Below, one piece after another: positions 25,348 through 33,353 of a stretch of 64,000 nt of DNA. Below the pieces are notes generated by a model. That model did not search any database, was not told the DNA's origin, and saw nothing but the letters and a program-made list of their open reading frames with translations. A program made the position numbers and the translations under genes. Source of the stretch: Sansalvadorimonas sp965243775 (GTDB taxonomy: Bacteria > Pseudomonadota > Gammaproteobacteria > Pseudomonadales > Endozoicomonadaceae); contig CBDEWF010000112.1 of the NCBI GenBank assembly GCA_965243775.1, positions 116,823 to 180,822 of the forward strand, given 5' to 3'. The stretch's first letter is position 1. The number at the start of each line of letters is the position of its first letter.

Positions 25348-25853
25348 AAACTACTCCCAAAAACAAACTTCCCACTACAGGTGCCGTACGACATGTCACT
25401 TGTGTAAACAAAGTAGACCAAGAAAATCTTCATTGGTTTTTTATCTAAATAATATTTTTGAATAGTGAAGGTATCTTTAGCTGTAGATGCTATATTGAAT
25501 CGTGCGTTTCTTAAGGCTGATGCCTTATGTGAATTGAAATATTGGATTATTATCTAAACGAAAGGTTATTTATTGGTAGAAACAATCATCAGGATTTTCT
25601 GTTCAGGGATTGACCAACATAACAAGGATGCACAATAGTTTTTAAGAACTTTCAAAACTCAGATTATCGGGCCAAATGACTAGCTTACAAATTACGTGCA
25701 ATTTACAATAATCAAAGGGGAATGAAATCGTTACGCAAGAAACAAGGCCAGAACACAATATCTCAGTGGCCAAAGGTAGGCTGAGAGTATTCGCTAATAA
25801 TGGCCAATGCTCCGTAATACTCTGTAGAATACTAATTCTAATGCTGTAATTAA
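25348..25853. other. 506-bp noncoding gap between cas5 and the Shango operon
   Basis: AT-rich, with no gene. It should contain the promoter of the leftward cas operon at its left edge. I looked for TnsB-type sites and CRISPR repeats here and found none, so the transposon does not appear to end at this boundary. Confidence 0.4.
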
Positions 25854-28052
25854 CTACGTTAATATTTTAGCTAACCAGTCACTTGTGCCAACTGAACAGA
25901 ATGCTTTAGCCCCATAACCTTCAGCTAAAAGCCCATGCGGTAAATATTCATCAAACTTCTCTGTCTGTATATCTGGTAAAGACAGTGCCAGCTTTTCCTC
26001 GGAAGGAATTTCTTGAGTGAGCACATATCTAAGGCTTTTTGTAACTGACGTGACTGAAGCATCGCTGACCTCTATAACTCCAGCAAAAGATCCTACAGAA
26101 TAACCTTGCTGAATGAGGATGGCGGAAATTGTGTTAACTAACTTATCCCCTTTCCATGTAAATATACTAACGTTCTTGCCTACCTGTATGATTGATTTTG
26201 CCTGCAATCTCTGATCTTTAAAAAAACGAACACCTTCATTAAAAAGGTCATGAGCAGTAGTATCAATAAAGCTCACTTTATTTCCACCTACATCAATACG
26301 ATGGTCACCCATACAGTAAATGTGGTACATCTCTTCACGTACTTTGTCATGAACAGACATCCCAGCTCCACCAAAGCTGGGAGGAGCCCCCCCCTTAGTT
26401 GCCTCAATATAAATGACTTTTTTATCGCTATTAACTTCAATAACCTTCCAACGACGGCCACCAAAAACAATGTGCTGCCCTTCCATGATCAGTGAGTCAA
26501 CAGGAAGGGTTCCCAAAGACTTGCTTCCATTAATCACTCTATATTCTTCAGGGGTTTTGAATACCGCATAAAAGCTATAGTGATTAACTACCTTCTCTCC
26601 ATTTTGACCAAGAACAAGTTCACCACTGGAAAGTTGAGTTAACAGCTCTACTTTTCCCATATGAGATAAAAGAGATTTAAACCTTGATACTGCAATTCCT
26701 CGAAAAGGTCCATATTGACATAGCAAAGCAAAAAGCTGATCTGGGCGAATTCCTCCCCATTGTGCAGTTACTGCCAAAACCTGATGAAGAAGCGTTGAGT
26801 AATGCTTTTGCGTGGTGTCTGCCGGTTCAAACCACTTACTATCAATCAGCAATCGAATCATGGCTATTGATTGGACTAATTCCAGTCTGAGTTTATCAAC
26901 CACACTTGAAGATAAACTTAGCTCATTTTCAGTGATCAAGTTACGTAATACTGAAGGGGAATTTCTTCGTCCAGACCGGCCCATACGTTGTCGTAAACTT
27001 GAAACTGAATGTGGTGCAGTAACCTGTATTACTGAGTCCACCTTTCCTATATCAATTCCAAGCTCAAGCGTCATCGTACATATGGCAGTTGTCGGAAGAG
27101 TCTCTCTCTGCAATCGAGACTCAAGCTCCTCTCGAAGCTCTTTTGATAAAGAGCCATGGTGAGGAAAAAACTCATTAGGAACTATATTTGTTTCACATAG
27201 ATCGCTTAATCGCGCAGCAATACTTTCCGTGCGCTTACGGCTATTTGCAAAAACTAAATGTGAGCTTCCCCTACAAAACCGAAAGATATCTCTGCACACT
27301 TTAGCTTCTGCTGATACTTCCTCTTCTGATTGCTCTTGATTAGAGGGCTGGATATAACCCTTAACCTGAATTTTGAAGGTTGACTGACTTTTACTACTTG
27401 TAATAATTTCACAAGGTAAACTCTGGTTCGGTCTCAAGGACTGTGGGACTTCTTGAAGATTTCCCAGGGTGGCACTAAGAGCTACCCTAGGAATAGGATT
27501 AGAGTATCGGTCTAAAAGGTGCTCAACTCGGTTTAATAGGGAAAGTAAGTGATGCCCGCGCTCTGAGCCAATAAAAGCATGAAACTCATCTATCGCAATG
27601 TATTTCAGTGATGAAAATGACTGCTTAACCCAACCGGCTTCTCTTATAAGAAGTGATTCTAATGATTCTGGCGTTATTAACAGGATACCCGCAGGGTCTT
27701 TTTTTGCTCGTTTTTTCTTTGACTGCAATGTATCCCCATGCCATGGGGTTACATTCATACTGAGCATATCGCAAAGTGATTCCAGACGGCGGTTTTGATC
27801 GTTTATCAGAGCTTTAAGCGGACTGACATAGAGAATGGTAAACCCATTTGTAACGTCTACAACATTAGAGCACGCAGGCAAAAAGAATGCTTCTGTTTTG
27901 CCTGCAGCGGTGGAGGCGCTAATCAGCACATCCCTGTCTGCAGGTAAAATTGCAGGGATAGCTTTCTTCTGAATTTCTCTCAGGTCAGACCATCCTTGCT
28001 TATAAACCCACTTTTGAACTTTAGGATTTAGGTGCTGAAATGCATCAATCAT
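25854..28052 (-). CDS. sngC: SngC-like superfamily 2 helicase of a Shango defence operon
   Basis: 732 residues. An Lhr-like DEAD/DEAH helicase core with Walker A STAAGKT (47-53), the DEFH box (AIDEFHAFIG), motif III SATLG, and motif VI QRMGRSGRRNSP, followed by a winged-helix-type C-terminal region (from about 400). Together with an ATPase and a TerB-domain protein it matches the three-gene antiphage system described as Shango (SngA TerB, SngB ATPase, SngC helicase). It is the last gene of the operon, overlapping sngB by 4 bp. The mechanism of the system is unresolved. Confidence 0.82.
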   Translation of the reverse strand: MIDAFQHLNPKVQKWVYKQGWSDLREIQKKAIPAILPADRDVLISASTAAGKTEAFFLPACSNVVDVTNGFTILYVSPLKALINDQNRRLESLCDMLSMNVTPWHGDTLQSKKKRAKKDPAGILLITPESLESLLIREAGWVKQSFSSLKYIAIDEFHAFIGSERGHHLLSLLNRVEHLLDRYSNPIPRVALSATLGNLQEVPQSLRPNQSLPCEIITSSKSQSTFKIQVKGYIQPSNQEQSEEEVSAEAKVCRDIFRFCRGSSHLVFANSRKRTESIAARLSDLCETNIVPNEFFPHHGSLSKELREELESRLQRETLPTTAICTMTLELGIDIGKVDSVIQVTAPHSVSSLRQRMGRSGRRNSPSVLRNLITENELSLSSSVVDKLRLELVQSIAMIRLLIDSKWFEPADTTQKHYSTLLHQVLAVTAQWGGIRPDQLFALLCQYGPFRGIAVSRFKSLLSHMGKVELLTQLSSGELVLGQNGEKVVNHYSFYAVFKTPEEYRVINGSKSLGTLPVDSLIMEGQHIVFGGRRWKVIEVNSDKKVIYIEATKGGAPPSFGGAGMSVHDKVREEMYHIYCMGDHRIDVGGNKVSFIDTTAHDLFNEGVRFFKDQRLQAKSIIQVGKNVSIFTWKGDKLVNTISAILIQQGYSVGSFAGVIEVSDASVTSVTKSLRYVLTQEIPSEEKLALSLPDIQTEKFDEYLPHGLLAEGYGAKAFCSVGTSDWLAKILT

Positions 28053-29368
28053 AATTTGAAGTCTGCTAGCCCATCTGAACCACCTGAATTATCCTCATAG
28101 TCTGGAAGGTCTACGTCGCTAGGGCGATCTTCAGCAATGCTTATATCTGTTATTAACTGTGACCATACAACCGAAGAGTTCTGCTCCAGCACTGCTAGCA
28201 TATCCAAAAACGCCTTGATCGTATTTCTTGGTGTGCGGAAATACGCATCGCCTATTGTCTGACTACAATGATGCAGAAATGAGTGAAGAGCATCATCTGG
28301 AACCAGATACTTGGACTCATCCCCTCCTGCATAAACATGCCTTAGATTTCCCAAGAGGATATAAAGCTCTTCTGGTGTAAGGTTTGCCAAGTGGAGAGCA
28401 GGAGACGAGTAATCAATTACGCCCGCACGTTGCGCAAAGCTATTTTCTGCCAAACGAGACTGCAGAGCTTCATAGCTATAAAGCCCTTTGCGAGGGTCCA
28501 AAAGAAACTCTGGAGTTCCTCCCAATAAAAAACCCAGATACTCTGCGGTTCCCTGCAAGCAGTCGTTTAGCATACGAAGGATTTGTTCGTAATTTGACGT
28601 TCTTGCCTGAGTGCTGCTGAGTTTATAGAGGTTAACCATTTCATCCAGGTTCACCAACAGACCTTCATACCCAGCTTGTCTTACAAACAAACTCATTAGT
28701 TTTAGAGCATCATAGAATGAATTGTCAGAGATAATTGTCCTGACTCCCAAATCTTTGCGAGCATCCGTTTTGGTTGCATATTCAGCTCTTAGCCAACGAA
28801 TTGCATTTGACTTCAGCGTATCGTTACCTTGTTCATGACCATTCCAATATGCTTCGACAACCTTCGCAAAGTCATATCCACCAACAAGCTCAGACAATGA
28901 ATTTAGCTTGTTATGAATCACCATGGAGACAGTTTTCTGACATGCATCAGCTTCTTTTTGAGCCTGCGTTATGAATTTCTCAACGATGCTTGTTAGAGCA
29001 TTCCCATCGGGTTTATTCCGGGTTGAAACATTCCGCATCAGTTCTGAGTAGAGATTTCTGGCCTGGCCTGCAGAAGCGTGTATACGCCGATCTGGAGCCA
29101 AATCAGCATTGGCAGTAACGAGTTTTTTCTCAAGTGCAATGGAGCGTATAACACTCAAGAAAAAAGTTTTCCCTGAGCCATACTCTCCAATTATTAGCCG
29201 GAATGCAGAGCCACCTTCAGCAATGCGTTCAATATCTCTGTATAGAGCTTTAATCTCATTAGAACGGCCTACCTGAATATGTTGTATTCCAAGCTTAGGT
29301 GTCACACCAGATTTTAAAGACTGGATTATTGCATCCCGTTCTTTTAGCCGAATTCTTTTACTAATCAC
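28049..29368 (-). CDS. sngB: SngB-like P-loop ATPase (BREX-type ATP-binding domain)
   Basis: 439 residues with Walker A GEYGSGKT (61-68) and Walker B-type GLLVNLDEMVNLY. The rest resembles the DUF2791/BrxC-BrxD-type ATP-binding family seen in phage-defence loci, with SSPALHLANLTPEELYILLGNLRHVYAGG near the C-terminus. It overlaps both neighbours by 4 bp, indicating translational coupling within the Shango-type operon. By analogy it may load the helicase on DNA; that is inference. Confidence 0.82.
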   Translation of the reverse strand: MISKRIRLKERDAIIQSLKSGVTPKLGIQHIQVGRSNEIKALYRDIERIAEGGSAFRLIIGEYGSGKTFFLSVIRSIALEKKLVTANADLAPDRRIHASAGQARNLYSELMRNVSTRNKPDGNALTSIVEKFITQAQKEADACQKTVSMVIHNKLNSLSELVGGYDFAKVVEAYWNGHEQGNDTLKSNAIRWLRAEYATKTDARKDLGVRTIISDNSFYDALKLMSLFVRQAGYEGLLVNLDEMVNLYKLSSTQARTSNYEQILRMLNDCLQGTAEYLGFLLGGTPEFLLDPRKGLYSYEALQSRLAENSFAQRAGVIDYSSPALHLANLTPEELYILLGNLRHVYAGGDESKYLVPDDALHSFLHHCSQTIGDAYFRTPRNTIKAFLDMLAVLEQNSSVVWSQLITDISIAEDRPSDVDLPDYEDNSGGSDGLADFKL

Positions 29369-31605
29369 ATGGCCTCCAGCTCTTCAACTATTTCCATGTC
29401 AACATAGATGCCATCATCTTCGTCAAGAACAGGGGCATCTACCCTGTCAAAAGCCCAGTCATTTATGGTTTCTACTGCACCACTGAGCATTAAGCCAAAT
29501 TCTTGGGATAATTTCTCTGCATCATCAACACTCCAGTGCTCATTAACTTTGAGGCTTTCATATAAAGAACGATGACAGGAATCCAAACCAGCACTCGGTG
29601 TTTGTATATTAGTTTCTGAAGTAGCTACCTGTGGTTCGCCCTCATCGGAGACAAAGATAGTCCCAAGAAGATTCTGCACCTCTTTGGTTTCAGACTCATG
29701 CAAAGCGAGTGATGCTTTGTCCAGCTTAAAGGAACTATCAGTTTTATGAGGCAGATTATTCGAATCCGAAACACTCTGGCTCATTATTGATGTTTTACTG
29801 GAGGAAAGGGCATGCACATCACTGGTTACGGATGCTTTATCAAGCCCCAAAGCAGTATATAACTTCTCAAGCTGCTTGATTTCACTAGGGTCAACTTTTC
29901 CATCGGCCAGGGCAATACTTACGAGAAGGTGACCTATTACGTTTTTTTCCTGTGATTGCAGTTTTTCCAGCCTGGCTTTTAATCCCGCCATACTCGATGG
30001 TGTATTGAGCCTCCAAGTTAGATAAGCATGAAGAGAACACTTTTCTGTTGGAGATAGTTCTGTATCGTGATCTATAAGTCTTTTTAGTGCGGCTGACTCT
30101 GCTTCATCTACATGCTGATCAATAGTGGCAACCATGGCGCCTAAACGGATAGCCATACCTACAGAATTAAATGATTTTGATGGTTCAAAAAATGTTCCAT
30201 GCCCTTTTGGGAACAAGACAATTTTCCCATCTACCTGTGGTTTTGCATGGTGGTATCTCGGATCTGGAGCAATGCCATACCCAGCTTTTTGAGCCATTCC
30301 TTGTAGTAGTTCAATGTCTTTTTTATAGAATTTATCTGGCTGTGGTAAGCCAATTTTTTCCCAAAAGTCGACTACAGATATCAACCCTTCTGTGCTTTCA
30401 ACCTGGTCATCTGCCCAAGCCTTGAACCGACCGATTAAAGAATCAGAGTCTGTACTGGCAAGTTCGTCTGGTAGAAGAAGAACAGCGGCAACATCATTTG
30501 AGGATGTATCTTTTTTCCCCAAGTAACGACTATATGCCTCAAGTGCACTATTACAAGTATCAGCAATTGTGATTAGTTTCTTAATAGGACCCTTGAGCAT
30601 GGAAGGGTCTGGCAGGTCATGCTGCTCTAAAGATATTCCTCTCAGAGAGCTACTTGCTGGATAGTATTCAATCTTTAACTTTGTCTTGTTGGGTTTAACT
30701 GTAATCCCATCACCATATCTTTTCCGATACTGGAGATGAAACAAACGTTGGAACTCCTTTTCACACCTCCGTGCTGGCGTTTTAAAGCTGTACTCAGGGT
30801 GAAATCTCAGCCATGAAAAAGCTAGCTCTGCACTTATCGGTAAACCTTCGCTAACAGCAGAAGCGAGTTGGAATTTAAAGAGGAGGGAGTGAGCCTCAAG
30901 GTGAGGTTCTGAAGTTTTAAGAGAAACAACTTTAGGACGTTGAATGCACATTAAATCCAGAAGCCGTGCAGAATACCCGAAGAAAGAACGGTTTTCTCCA
31001 TAAATTCTCTTGAGTCTCTGGACTTCCTCAAAGATAGCTTCAAACTCTACATCATCAACCTCATCACAGGTTATTCGCCTTTCAAGCCCATAAAAGTATA
31101 TAAACACATACCCCAAAGGTGCATCAGGTGCGTTTCTTTCACTGGCCAACCAAGAAATATAAGCTCCCCTTGAAGAAGGCGATAGCGAAATATAACTAGG
31201 CCAATAACCCAAGCTTTCATCTTGGAACGTGTAAGGAGAAACTTTCATTCTGAGTGAATCATCAATCAATGATGACTCGGTGCTATAACCATCGAGAGAC
31301 TTTAGCTGACCGCCAATATAGAAGTTACCCCCAACAATTGTCGTTCCATTGAAATCTAAAGTCTCGCCTGCACTGACCCAGCGTCCAGGGGCACTATTCG
31401 TACTTTGTTCCTCATCGTGCCCCATGGATACTGTAAAAGTGGCAAAGTCATCGTCATCTCTTCCGCTGAAACCAGATATTTTAATGGAGGTACCCTTCAC
31501 GGAAACGCCACTCACATGCTTACTGCCTTTATTTTTTCTGGAATAAAAGAGATATGCGACCACAAGAAAACCGAGAAAAAGAAGTATCTCCACGACAAGC
31601 TCCAT
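29365..31605 (-). CDS. sngA: SngA-like TerB-domain protein with N-terminal membrane anchor
   Basis: 746 residues and first gene of the operon. A single hydrophobic helix at the N-terminus (VVEILLFLGFLVVAYLFY) is followed by a basic cytoplasmic stop signal. A TerB-N region (about 80-300, starting RWVSAGETLDFNGTTIVGGN and including GYVFIYFYGLERRI) follows. The TerB-like helical domain contains VSIALADGKVDPSEIKQLEKL (about 570-600), the acidic metal-binding style of TerB, and a TerB-C-type end. TerB domains are linked to membrane-stress and phage-defence modules. It is the signature component of Shango. Confidence 0.8.
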   Translation of the reverse strand: MELVVEILLFLGFLVVAYLFYSRKNKGSKHVSGVSVKGTSIKISGFSGRDDDDFATFTVSMGHDEEQSTNSAPGRWVSAGETLDFNGTTIVGGNFYIGGQLKSLDGYSTESSLIDDSLRMKVSPYTFQDESLGYWPSYISLSPSSRGAYISWLASERNAPDAPLGYVFIYFYGLERRITCDEVDDVEFEAIFEEVQRLKRIYGENRSFFGYSARLLDLMCIQRPKVVSLKTSEPHLEAHSLLFKFQLASAVSEGLPISAELAFSWLRFHPEYSFKTPARRCEKEFQRLFHLQYRKRYGDGITVKPNKTKLKIEYYPASSSLRGISLEQHDLPDPSMLKGPIKKLITIADTCNSALEAYSRYLGKKDTSSNDVAAVLLLPDELASTDSDSLIGRFKAWADDQVESTEGLISVVDFWEKIGLPQPDKFYKKDIELLQGMAQKAGYGIAPDPRYHHAKPQVDGKIVLFPKGHGTFFEPSKSFNSVGMAIRLGAMVATIDQHVDEAESAALKRLIDHDTELSPTEKCSLHAYLTWRLNTPSSMAGLKARLEKLQSQEKNVIGHLLVSIALADGKVDPSEIKQLEKLYTALGLDKASVTSDVHALSSSKTSIMSQSVSDSNNLPHKTDSSFKLDKASLALHESETKEVQNLLGTIFVSDEGEPQVATSETNIQTPSAGLDSCHRSLYESLKVNEHWSVDDAEKLSQEFGLMLSGAVETINDWAFDRVDAPVLDEDDGIYVDMEIVEELEAM

Positions 31606-31925
31606 AAATTACAATCTAGATAACGCTGTGCGCTATTGAGCGCTACCCATGCAGATACAGTGGGTTAATGATTGATATTATCTCATGTAAAGAATGTGGT
31701 TCGCAGGGGCTAATGGAATAAAATTCGGTAATGCCTATCATGCGTAAGCGCTCGGGAAAGTAATCAGTGAGGTTATCTCAAGACATCACTATCAATCAGT
31801 ATGAGGCACTACTCGAAAATGAAGCCTTCACAACGTAGGAGCAACCGCCTGATCAGGGTTCTATGTACATTTCAACATTCAGCTCAGCAATAAGCCTTCG
31901 TACTCGGTTGCAGAGTGATAGCATG
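31606..31925. other. Intergenic region between the Shango operon and the HipB-like gene
   Basis: About 320 bp without a supported gene. It should contain the leftward sngA promoter. I see no repeats or transposon end motifs. Confidence 0.35.
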
Positions 31926-31970
31926 ACCACTACAGTTACCAAAATTAGCGATTATGGTAGCTGTAGTGGT
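31926..31970. promoter_or_regulatory. Inverted repeat at the start of the HipB-like gene, probable operator
   Basis: Arms ACCACTACAGTTACCA (31926-31941) and TGGTAGCTGTAGTGGT (31955-31970) are complementary at 15 of 16 positions with a 13-bp spacer. The second arm covers the putative ATG, a position suited to autorepression by the HTH protein encoded here. Confidence 0.6.
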
Positions 31971-32286
31971 TATTAAGGAAAAAGTAAAAAAAAGAGGTGC
32001 TGTTGTCTTTCCTAAAAATAGAAAAATTCTTGAGCAGTTCGGCGAAAACATTTTGCTTGCTCGCAAGCGCCGAAAATATACTCAGCGTTTGATTTCAGAC
32101 CGAACTGGCTTAAGTCGGCAAACTATTCGCAAAATAGAGCAAGGCAACCCTGCTGTCTCGATTGGCCACTACGTTTCAGTACTCAGTGTTTTGAATTTGG
32201 TTGACGATATCACTCAAGTAGCAAAAGACGACAAGCTTGGTCGAAAACTGCAAGACATGAAATTGCTTGGAGTTGTTGATGATTAG
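31954..32286 (+). CDS. HipB-like Xre-family regulator without a HipA partner
   Basis: 110 residues if the ATG at 31954 is used; a GTG 12 bp later is an alternative because the ATG lies in the inverted repeat. The HTH is at about 35-65 (KRRKYTQRLISDRTGLSRQTIRKI), followed by DDKLGRKLQDMKLLG at the C-terminus, the usual ending of HipB-type antitoxins. A hipA-type kinase gene would be expected directly downstream; instead there is about 165 bp of noncoding DNA and then a truncated CDI module. The partner may have been deleted at that junction. Confidence 0.7.
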   Translation: MVAVVVIKEKVKKRGAVVFPKNRKILEQFGENILLARKRRKYTQRLISDRTGLSRQTIRKIEQGNPAVSIGHYVSVLSVLNLVDDITQVAKDDKLGRKLQDMKLLGVVDD

Positions 32287-32451
32287 GTAAGTTGTAAGTC
32301 AGTGACTGTATTTTTAACGCTGTTTCTAGCTCTATCGTACCAGCACCCTAAAACCACCAGTCTGCTCAATCCCTTGTCTACCAAAGGACTTAACTGACAG
32401 GGCAAGTGCTACGTCCGTACTATCAAGCCAAAAGACACAGTTTTATTTACA
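32287..32451. other. Noncoding stretch containing the junction with the CDI cargo
   Basis: No gene seen. Homology to cdiA begins abruptly at about 32452, so the breakpoint between the regulator/Shango segment and the CDI segment lies here. I saw no inverted repeats or target duplication at the breakpoint. Confidence 0.4.
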
Positions 32452-32705
32452 GTTTCCGCTCCTCACTCTCAAAGCGCACAGTCTCAGTGGTGTTATGGCC
32501 TGCGGTAACCCGGATATTGTCGGTGGCCTGTAACGAGGTATTCTGACCAGACGTTTAAGAAGAAGTGGGAGAAAAGGAGAAAAAGCAGGAGTCGGTCGCA
32601 CCTGTATGCAATATGCAAGACCCACCCCGTCAGCGCACAAAAGACAAGACACTCCCCCGTGACGCGCTTTGCATCGCGGGGCACGACCATATATAACCTC
32701 AGGTC
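32452..32705 (-). pseudogene. Stub of a further orphan cdiA-CT module plus inter-module spacer
   Basis: Positions about 32452-32530 match the cdiA segment found at 37027-37107 and in the full cdiA near 40680-40755 (AGCGCACAGTCTC, GGCCTGCGGTAACCC, ATATTGTCGGTGGCCTG). Positions about 32531-32700 resemble the spacer at 37108-37245, including GAGAAAAGGAGAAAA, GCAAGACCC and a CGTGACGCGC-like end. Only about 25 codons of the module remain before the breakpoint, so a third toxin module was lost. Confidence 0.7.
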
Positions 32706-33353
32706 CTACACTGCCCGTTTTAATCTGGCATTAATTTTTGCAATGACTATCTTTTCTGTGCCTAGCCATTTTCCTGACAATGCCTTCTTGCTCTTAATTA
32801 ATTTAACCGACGAGCTATTTCCTACAGATCGAAGTGCACAAATAGCTGTTCCATAACGCTGCTCCCCATCTGCATGATCAATATACCTGTGAATAAATTC
32901 CCTCAGGTTTGTTTCAACATCGTTATCAACTCTCACAGCCGGGGGAAATGACAAGACAACATTAAGAGAAGAAATTAATCTATCTGACAAATCCTCGTAC
33001 TTTTCAGGATTACAAATAACATACGAAAAAATATCCAACATTGCGTTTAAGCTATCAGCAGTGTGAATATGCTCAAGTAGTGCAATAACAAATCTAGCGT
33101 GCTCATCTGTAGCTAAAGACTCTAGACCTGAAAAACCGTTCCTAAGATATTCTTCAACAACGAGAGCCCAAGCTTGATATGGAACTGTGATTACTGGCAG
33201 CTTTTCAAATTGCTTCCAATCACCTAAGCTGCGTAGATCTCTCAAAAAGTCAGCCGTTGCCGCATCACCAACTAAAGCCAAATTCAACAGATGTTCAACT
33301 TCCAAGCTACCCTCAGTAGCCCACTTCAAAATATCACTCTCAGGGTTACTCAC
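32706..33353 (-). CDS. Predicted immunity protein of the orphan CdiA-CT toxin
   Basis: 215 residues, mostly helical with a HEAT-like look (repeating LLNLALVGDAATADFLRDL, FVIALLEHIHTADSLNAML). It overlaps the 3' end of the orphan cdiA-CT by 8 bp, the usual toxin-immunity arrangement. No named family was recognised. It would block the nuclease-like C-terminus encoded just upstream in siblings carrying the same module. Confidence 0.65.
   Translation of the reverse strand: MSNPESDILKWATEGSLEVEHLLNLALVGDAATADFLRDLRSLGDWKQFEKLPVITVPYQAWALVVEEYLRNGFSGLESLATDEHARFVIALLEHIHTADSLNAMLDIFSYVICNPEKYEDLSDRLISSLNVVLSFPPAVRVDNDVETNLREFIHRYIDHADGEQRYGTAICALRSVGNSSSVKLIKSKKALSGKWLGTEKIVIAKINARLKRAV

Noticed and set aside
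25348..25853. Right end of a smaller CAST just after the cas operon
   Set aside because: No TnsB-type sites, no TGT/ACA tip with an ATGTT copy; the end at 58555 satisfies all criteria.
32287..32451. Transposon end after the HipB-like gene
   Set aside because: Weak partial likenesses (CTGACAGGGCAAG, GACACAGTTTTA) lack regular spacing and a duplication, so only a junction is noted.
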